Shown here piece by piece: positions 59,057 to 64,000 of a stretch of DNA of 64,000 nt. Position 1 is the first letter of the stretch. Each line of letters opens with the position of its first letter. Origin of the DNA: Symsagittifera roscoffensis (Eukaryota; Xenacoelomorpha; Acoela; Convolutidae); assembly GCF_963678635.1 (NCBI RefSeq), contig NC_087067.1, positions 61,240,594 to 61,304,593 of the forward strand. The letters run 5' to 3'. Below the pieces are notes generated by a model. The model was not told the origin of the DNA and ran no database searches. It saw only the letters and a list, made by a program, of their open reading frames with translations. The position numbers and the translations under genes are program-made.

Positions 59057-59397
59057 CTAAAAATGGGAGAGTTTTTAAGTCTGAATATAAAGCTGTTAGT
59101 ACTTGATACATATCAAATTGGAAGATTTAAAATGTTCCAAAAAAAATAAAAAAAAATTTTAACTTACTTTGAATTGTTAAAAGTCTTTGAAATTTATTTC
59201 AAGTTGTCATACAAAGTATAGAGCAGTTGCTTTTAACGTAAAAGAAAATCAGAATGAAATAAGTTTTTTTTTTTTGCTTTTTATTAGAGAAAATCAACCA
59301 ATCAGAATTCAGCATTTTCTAAAAGTGAATTGTTTATTATTTTTAAAAAACTGAATCATTATTTGAAAAATGTCTATCAAAAACCATTTGAGCTTAA
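59057..59397. promoter_or_regulatory. divergent intergenic region between polB and the rightward ORFs
   Basis: 340 bp between the polB start on the minus strand and the first rightward frame. Very AT-rich, with T and A runs. No clear TATA box could be chosen among the many AT-rich stretches. It probably holds both promoters. Confidence 0.35.
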
Positions 59398-59964
59398 TTT
59401 GAGCTCGAGTTACTTTATAAGAAAAAAGAAAAAATTCCAATTGATTTTCTTTTTGATGAAATAGATGTTGACTCTTACTTTTTTCATAATTTTTTGGACG
59501 TCTTTATTGTACAAAATAGAGTTATCCGACTAAGTAAAGGTCTCTTCAGAGAAACTTACTCCATCAAAGAGTTTACTTTTGATTCGCAATTTGCGTATCA
59601 AAGTTTTAAACTTACGGCTGAATTACACCTCACAAGGAAAGAAATTTTGTTTATTCTCGAGAATTTGAAATTGATCAAAAAGTCGTACGATAATATATCA
59701 AAAATTCTTTTTATTCCCTATCCAAAACCCAAAATTGTAAAAACACCTCAGCAAAGTTCTTTATTCCTTCATTTCTTTAAAGATTTTCAAAGTTCAAAAT
59801 CCTGCTTGATTCGGTTTGGAATCAGATTTCCAGAAGTCTGCTTTGAAAAATTCGTCAACTTTGAGTTATCTTCCCAAATTTACATCAAAATCAAAGAACT
59901 TGACTATCTACTCAAAAATCAACAATTTCTCATTGATTACATACAAAAAATTCAATTAACTTGA
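59398..59964 (+). CDS. Polinton hypothetical protein 1
   Basis: The frame is open from 59398 to the TGA at 59962. No ATG lies in frame near its beginning (the ATG at 59369 is in another frame), so a short upstream exon or a one-base error is possible. About 188 codons are open, rich in Phe, Leu, Ile and Lys. Two helical stretches (LHLTRKEILFILENLKLIKK, then YIKIKELDYLLKNQQFL) follow beta-like segments (CLIRFGIRFPEVCFEKFV). The pattern strands-then-helix resembles the other small ORFs downstream. The family is unknown, and a nucleic-acid-binding role is only a guess. It is divergent from polB. Confidence 0.5.
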   Translation, partial: FELELLYKKKEKIPIDFLFDEIDVDSYFFHNFLDVFIVQNRVIRLSKGLFRETYSIKEFTFDSQFAYQSFKLTAELHLTRKEILFILENLKLIKKSYDNISKILFIPYPKPKIVKTPQQSSLFLHFFKDFQSSKSCLIRFGIRFPEVCFEKFVNFELSSQIYIKIKELDYLLKNQQFLIDYIQKIQLT

Positions 59965-60133
59965 TGAAAAAAGTTGCAGAGATGTTACTTTTATTACTTT
60001 TCTTTCTTTTGTTACTTATATCAGCAATATTTCTTATTTTTACTGCAAACAACTTTTGGTCATTTATTTTTGCAATTGCTTTTGTGTATATTTTTACTTA
60101 TTTGGAAGATTTAAGTCCTTAAAAGAGTCTTCT

Positions 60134-60309
60134 GATTGGATACGACAACTAGAACAAAATTGAATGTTTTTGTGATTGGAAACGACAAAATCCAAAATGG
60201 AGCTTTGTTTCCGATTGGATACGACTTTTATCCAAGAATCCCATAAAAGGAAGCTGAAATCTGATTGGACACGACTACAATCCAAATAAGGAAAATCAAT
60301 TCTGATTGG
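60134..60309 (+). promoter_or_regulatory. five-fold GATTGG (inverted CCAAT) element array
   Basis: GATTGG occurs at 60134, 60174, 60213, 60263 and 60304, spaced 39-50 bp. Four of them sit in a longer shared unit GATTGG-A-x-ACGAC followed by (A)TCCAA, an imperfect palindrome. A pyrimidine-rich stretch (about 60330-60490, many CTCTC and CAACT) follows up to the ATG at 60496. This looks like an upstream activating array for the next ORF, perhaps for the host CCAAT-binding factor or an element-encoded one. Confidence 0.55.
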
Positions 60310-60495
60310 TTAAACCCACACAGTCGAGTTGAAGGTACCCCTCTCTCTTAACTAAAAATCATTTTATTTTCAACTTAACTACCGTCAACTACCTCCTCTC
60401 TCAGCTCTAAACATCCTAATTTCAACTTATCTTCCGTCATCTATCCCTCTCTCAACTCTCTTATTTTTACTCTTGTACTCAATTTATTGCTCAAA

Positions 60496-60990
60496 ATGAT
60501 CTTCTCAGTGCAAAACAGCAACCTCATGTACTCTGTAGAATTCTCACCTGATCTAGTACAAATTCAAGTGCGAGAAACAGTCTCTGGAGTTTTTCTGGCA
60601 CGAATGGATATCCCAATCCAAGTCTGGCACATGGTGGACGTGATGCGAAGGGATTTCAACGAACATCATATGATGCAAGTTCCCATCACAGAGAACCAAC
60701 TTGGAACAATGCAAATGATGGGGGAAGTTTCTGATCATGTGGGAATGATTTATCCCGAGATTCCGGACTCAAGATTTGTGGCTCAACCAGTCGACGACTT
60801 CCTCTTTCCTTGGGAGGAGGAAGGATCAGTCGAAAACACCATCACAATAGATGAAGATGAGGGATTCTCAGAAGCAATGACTCCTCAAAACACTCCTCCA
60901 CAACAACCACCAGCAATGGAACCTCGTCCAGCTCTGCGTTCTATAGAGAACCTCCAGAACTCTTCTGCTGCTCGACAGCTCTTTGATTAA
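60496..60990 (+). CDS. Polinton hypothetical protein 2, beta-rich N-terminus and acidic/proline-rich tail
   Basis: ATG at 60496 (an upstream in-frame TTG is unlikely to serve), 164 codons. The N-terminal 55 residues alternate as beta-strands (MYSVEFSPDLVQIQVRE, VFLARMDIPIQVW) and end in a helix (WHMVDVMRRDF), a PC4-like pattern. The middle has many Met. The C-terminal 60 residues are acidic and Pro/Gln-rich (WEEEGSVENTITIDEDEGF, NTPPQQPPAMEPRP) and end ARQLFD. A single-stranded-DNA-binding protein with an acidic tail, or a transcription activator, would fit. Upstream lies the CCAAT array and a poly(A) signal follows at 61002, so expression signals are good. Confidence 0.6.
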   Translation: MIFSVQNSNLMYSVEFSPDLVQIQVRETVSGVFLARMDIPIQVWHMVDVMRRDFNEHHMMQVPITENQLGTMQMMGEVSDHVGMIYPEIPDSRFVAQPVDDFLFPWEEEGSVENTITIDEDEGFSEAMTPQNTPPQQPPAMEPRPALRSIENLQNSSAARQLFD

Positions 60991-61001
60991 ATGTTTTTGT
61001 A

Positions 61002-61007
61002 AATAAA
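61002..61007 (+). terminator. poly(A) signal of hypothetical protein 2
   Basis: AATAAA 11 bases after the TAA stop, followed by a T/G-rich stretch (GGTTGTTTGGTTTTG), the usual eukaryotic cleavage signal layout. Confidence 0.6.
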
Positions 61008-61228
61008 GGTTGTTTGGTTTTGACTTCGTTTTCTGTAATAAATTTCTTCAATTTCATTTTAATTATGAGAATAGATGAGAGGTTCAAGGTAAACCATTGA
61101 AAAACAATTAGAACTTAGTTAAGTGCTCCGAACTCGCACACATGTAAAAAAAAATCGGAAAAACACTAGAAAAACTGTACACAAGTAAAAAGATAGCTAA
61201 TTGATATTGCATCTTGTACACACTTAGC

Positions 61229-61680
61229 CTTTTGTAGAAAAAATTTAAACACTTTTCGCATTTTGTCGAAAAAAAAATGGAACACTTTTCGAATTTTGTT
61301 GAAAAAATTGGAACACTTTTCGCATTTTATCGAAAAAAGTAAAACACTTTTCGCATTTTGTTGAAAAAATTGAAACACTTTTCACATTTTATCGAAAAAA
61401 GTAAAACACTTTTCGCATTTTGTCGAAAAAATCGAAACACTTTTCGCATTTTATCGAAAAAAGTAAAACACTTTTCGCATTTTGTCGAAAAAATTGAAAC
61501 ACTTTTCGCATTTTATCGAAAAAAGTAAAACACTTTTCGCATTTTGTCGAAAATATTGAATCACTTTTCGCATTTTATCGAAAAAAGTAAAACATTTTTC
61601 GCATCTTCTCAAAAAAGTTGAAACACTTTTCGCGTTATGTCAAAAAAATTGAAACTATTTTTACAACTTGTTAAAAAAAT
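61229..61680. repeat. 31-bp minisatellite between convergent genes
   Basis: Units like ACACTTTTCGCATTTTGTCG followed by AAAAAATTGAA are repeated about 14 times. They alternate between a TGTCG and a TATCG version, so the period can also be read as about 62 bp. Units decay toward 61680. It lies between the 3' ends of two convergent ORFs. The minus-strand frame at 61166-61378 is only the translated repeat. Confidence 0.85.
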
Positions 61681-61839
61681 TGAAATGTTTTTTTTTGCAA
61701 TTTTTTGAAAATCAAAACAAATATTACATCTTTCTTACTTGTTTGAAAATTTTTCGTGCAAAGGTTTTTGACAACGGTGATTTTTTTTTCGGTAATTAAT
61801 GTTAATTTTGTAAACATATGAGAGAAAATAAATGGAATA

Positions 61840-62439
61840 TCAGAAGTTTTTTATTGAAAAATTGACATGATCACTATTTACAAATCCATAACTATCAATA
61901 AAACAGTCAATTATTTTTAACAAATCATGTTCATATTTTGAGTTATGTACTTTACGAACTCTTTCTAGAGAAGCTGAACCAATAGTTTGTGTGGAAGCTA
62001 GCTTCTGGTTAGAACATAAATAGTGACGTTTGAATTTTTTGCGTAACAGTCTTTTCTTTGCAACACTTGGCATTTTTTCTGCTCCTTTCCATTTCAAATT
62101 GTGATGAACAGCGCAATCAAGTTGATTGAAAACTTCGCCAGTTGATGAAATAACATTCGAATAAAATCTGTATTTGTACAGAGTGTAAAGACAATCAATA
62201 ATTTGGTATGTGAAATGAAAATTACCCAATCGTTGTAAAATTTGATCGAAAGATGAACCAATCAGAAGTATGTGGAACTTACAATTTTCCACAGAACAGT
62301 AAGAATTGTGGGTAGAGACACAAAAATTTTTGGTTCCTATATATTTTTCGTAAAAATCACTGGAAACGGAAATAAATAGCGATTTTTGACAATACTCTGA
62401 ATAAAAGCTGGGAAGAGCTTGACACATAGCTGCAGCCAT
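61840..62439 (-). CDS. Polinton hypothetical protein 3
   Basis: ATG at 62439 (in-frame TTG at 62448 not chosen), about 199 codons on the minus strand. N-terminus MAAAMCQALPSFYSEYC, an aromatic, Cys-containing first half (THNSYCSVENCKFHILLIG), then a strongly basic patch (SVAKKRLLRKKFKRHYLCSN) that could be a nuclear localisation or DNA-binding segment. No family recognised. It is convergent with hypothetical protein 2 and divergent from protein 4. A TATA-like box lies about 33 bases upstream of the ATG. An AATAAA overlaps the last codons (SIKNF). Confidence 0.55.
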   Translation of the reverse strand: MAAAMCQALPSFYSEYCQKSLFISVSSDFYEKYIGTKNFCVSTHNSYCSVENCKFHILLIGSSFDQILQRLGNFHFTYQIIDCLYTLYKYRFYSNVISSTGEVFNQLDCAVHHNLKWKGAEKMPSVAKKRLLRKKFKRHYLCSNQKLASTQTIGSASLERVRKVHNSKYEHDLLKIIDCFIDSYGFVNSDHVNFSIKNF

Positions 62440-62471
62440 CTGGAACAATGATTTTTGCTGAAAATTGTGGA

Positions 62472-62479
62472 TTTATATA
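62472..62479 (-). promoter_or_regulatory. TATA box of hypothetical protein 3
   Basis: On the minus strand TATATAAA lies 33-40 bases upstream of the ATG at 62439. If used, the 5' UTR would be only a few bases long. Confidence 0.35.
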
Positions 62480-62653
62480 GGAACACTAACACCTACACAA
62501 TTCCATATTTGGAAATTTCCCTCAAAAATTCCAATTATAGCTCTATTTCCTTTTATGGTTCAGTGAATGACTCATATTGTTTACTTTCAATTTCGCTTAA
62601 TCTCAAATTCATTTCTCTCATTTCTCTACATCTGATCAGTCTGTTCTTCAAAA

Positions 62654-63223
62654 ATGTACTCAAGAAAAGACACAAGTCCCAATTACATTGATCTCTCAAA
62701 AAGTCAAACAAAAATTGGGAGATTTGCTTGGTCCCAAAAATCCTACAAAGGCAAAATTTATTTTGAACCCTGCTTTCAACTATTCAAGAAAAATGAGTTG
62801 GGACAACTCGAAAAAAGACAGCAACTCTATCTTGGTGAAAAAGAAGGAGAAGCAATCTCAGCAATTAGAAATACTGTTATTCACGATGCTGAAAACCTTG
62901 GACTCGTTCCTATATTGGAACTCACTTCTGAAAAAGAGTCAACTATGGATCAGGAGCTTGCCAACTGCAACAAAGTGTATGACATAGCAACATACAATAG
63001 AAGACAAGTTTGTGTCACGATCAGGAAGTACAATATTAACAAACCTCCCTACATTCAGATTCGACTGTTCACCGCAAAAGAGAATGAAGCAATGAAACAA
63101 GTTGCCTATGTCAACTATACTTTGAACGAATTCAAAGAACTGTCCCAAATTTTGGGAGACTTTATGTTTGTTGAGAACTGTAATGTACAAGAATTTGAGT
63201 TATTTATGTTTTTTGTCTTGTAA
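62654..63223 (+). CDS. Polinton hypothetical protein 4, possible tandem PC4-like domains
   Basis: ATG at 62654, 189 codons. Two similar halves are visible: IGRFAWSQKSYKGKIYFEPC ... LYLGEKEGEAISAIRNTVI, and YNRRQVCVTIRKYNINKPPY ... VNYTLNEFKELSQILGDFM. Each reads strands-strands-helix with a basic, aromatic start (KGK, RRQVCVTIRKY) and a final helix, as in PC4/p15-type single-stranded-DNA-binding domains. This is a fold guess by eye and not a sequence match. The gene is 53 bp upstream of the next ORF on the same strand. In a protein-primed replicon such a protein would cover displaced strands. Confidence 0.6.
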   Translation: MYSRKDTSPNYIDLSKSQTKIGRFAWSQKSYKGKIYFEPCFQLFKKNELGQLEKRQQLYLGEKEGEAISAIRNTVIHDAENLGLVPILELTSEKESTMDQELANCNKVYDIATYNRRQVCVTIRKYNINKPPYIQIRLFTAKENEAMKQVAYVNYTLNEFKELSQILGDFMFVENCNVQEFELFMFFVL

Positions 63224-63276
63224 TTTAACTATTTATCCTCAAAATCATTTTTCATTTAGTATTGGCGTTGAACAGT

Positions 63277-63711
63277 ATGAGTTCGAATATTGGTTTTTCA
63301 AGAAATTTACTCTTAAAACTTCACAATAAATTGGGACTTTTTCATATTGTTCTAGAAGAAAAATCCCAAAAAATTTCACTAACAATTATAGAATCACAAA
63401 ATTTACCAAACTTGCAGAATTTGGACGTAGACTCACAAATATCTCACTTTGAGTGGACTCTGCATAATGGTAGAAGAAAAATTCACATAGGATACCGATC
63501 TGATACCAAAAAAATAGATCTTGTAGAATATCGTAGAAATGGAAATCAATGGAAAAATAATCAATCTTTACAACTACAAAGAGAAGAATATGATAAATTA
63601 ATTGATATGCTTCCTTCATTACTAGGTTATGTAGAGACCTTCAAAAAATCTTGTATCATTATTGACGAATGTACTGTAGAGAATGAGAATGAACGTACAG
63701 AAATTGAATGA
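63277..63711 (+). CDS. Polinton hypothetical protein 5, PC4-like C-terminal half
   Basis: ATG at 63277 (an in-frame TTG five codons upstream is not preferred), 144 codons. The C-terminal half reads FEWTLHNGRRKIHIGYRSDT, then IDLVEYRRNGNQWKNNQSLQ and LQREEYDKLIDMLPSLLGY. Basic strands followed by an amphipathic helix resemble the second half of protein 4 and PC4-type domains. The N-terminal half (LFHIVLEEKSQKISLTIIES) may be a degenerate first repeat. The stop overlaps the next ORF by 29 bases. Possible ssDNA-binding or transcription cofactor role; unproven. Confidence 0.55.
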   Translation: MSSNIGFSRNLLLKLHNKLGLFHIVLEEKSQKISLTIIESQNLPNLQNLDVDSQISHFEWTLHNGRRKIHIGYRSDTKKIDLVEYRRNGNQWKNNQSLQLQREEYDKLIDMLPSLLGYVETFKKSCIIIDECTVENENERTEIE

Positions 63712-64000
63712 AATTCTAAGAATTTTTGAGATTATTAGTCAAGATTTCTCATCAAATACAAAAAGAAAAAATTTATTTTTTTGTACCTGTATTGTTTTGG
63801 ATCCGGACATAAACTTAAAAGAAATGGACCAAAAATTTCCTTTTGGAGGACTTATTGGATACGGAAATTCCTGTATGGATTACTTTTTTGCAAACTCCAA
63901 AATTTTTAGACTACATGCAATTTTACATGACTCTGCTGGATCTGTGAAATCTATTACAAAAAAAGGTCCTGGGTATTGTTATGTTGCACCTAGTCTCCCC
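63683..64000 (+). CDS. Polinton hypothetical protein 6, continues past window end
   Basis: ATG at 63683 overlaps the end of the preceding ORF; a second ATG follows two codons later. The frame is open for 106 codons to the last base. Notable segments: FPFGGLIGYGNSCMDYFFAN, FRLHAILHDSAGSV and KKGPGYCYVAP. The His-Asp and Gly-Pro-Gly-Tyr motifs look conserved-type, but I cannot assign a family. The overlap with the upstream ORF suggests a compact viral-style layout. Confidence 0.55.
   Translation, partial: MRMNVQKLNEILRIFEIISQDFSSNTKRKNLFFCTCIVLDPDINLKEMDQKFPFGGLIGYGNSCMDYFFANSKIFRLHAILHDSAGSVKSITKKGPGYCYVAPSLP

Larger units (their letters stand above)
54321..64000. mobile_element. Polinton/Maverick (adintovirus-like) element, left part
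   Basis: Starts with AGTAGTATATG, in line with the AG...TC ends of Polintons, directly at the break in LTR copy 3. A protein-primed B-family polymerase is followed by six compact ORFs. No integrase, packaging ATPase, adenain-type protease or capsid gene was identified before the window ends. Those would be expected further right, since such elements are usually 15-20 kb. The polymerase is broken, but the small ORFs are intact. Confidence 0.75.

Noticed and set aside
61166-61378. Minus-strand frame with Phe/Lys repeats
   Set aside because: Translated 31-bp minisatellite.
63683-64000. Possible parvovirus-type phospholipase A2 domain because of an HD motif and a Gly-Pro-Gly
   Set aside because: The motif order is reversed relative to that family (calcium loop first, then HD), so the resemblance is not convincing.

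Overview
The window looks like an AT-rich repeat desert from an invertebrate animal nuclear genome. No host gene could be recognised. There are no bacterial operons. Most of the sequence is decayed, nested and tandemly duplicated mobile DNA: Ty3/gypsy-like LTR retrotransposons, retrotransposons with a restriction-like endonuclease (RLE), a jockey/CR1-type LINE, a Mutator-like (MULE) DNA transposon, and a Polinton/Maverick. That mix fits arthropods, nematodes or other invertebrates. I cannot name the species.

Layout. 1-8255 is LTR copy 1 (leader, gag, an Arg/Ser/Asn-rich nucleocapsid, protease, RT, RNase H, integrase). It is followed by the remnant of an unrecognised minus-strand gene (8995-9660, possibly to 9870) and by RLE copy A (10191-13051). 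From about 14456 the same series starts again: LTR copy 2 (14456-22066), the same minus-strand remnant, then RLE copy B (24016-28716). This is a tandem segmental duplication with a period near 13.8 kb. In both LTR copies the RT/RNase H junction has been replaced by a satellite-like repeat. The same repeat forms a five-unit array of about 367 bp per unit (26754-28577) inside RLE copy B. RLE copies C (30767-33478) and D (35527-38226) lack the 5' end, are fused to a MULE-derived fragment, and form a 4.76-kb tandem repeat. A more complete MULE relic with a FLYWCH-like finger lies at 39726-42321 on the minus strand.

42960-44660 holds nothing I recognise. A decayed jockey/CR1-type LINE runs on the minus strand from about 50650 down to 45460. 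An array of roughly 170-bp repeats splits its endonuclease from its RT. A third LTR copy begins upstream of 52857 and stops abruptly at 54320. There a Polinton/Maverick starts with AGTAGTATATG and short tandem repeats, and it continues past the window end.

The Polinton part carries a broken protein-primed B-family DNA polymerase on the minus strand (zinc fingers, an OTU-like segment, exonuclease and palm motifs). Beyond it lie six compact ORFs, and at least three look like small beta-rich proteins that may share a PC4-like single-stranded-DNA-binding fold. Unlike the rest of the window these ORFs are open, have ATG starts and have visible promoter and poly(A) signals. I regard this block as the most promising undescribed system here: a candidate replication and accessory module next to a protein-primed polymerase. 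All functional statements rest on motif reading by eye; no database search was possible.
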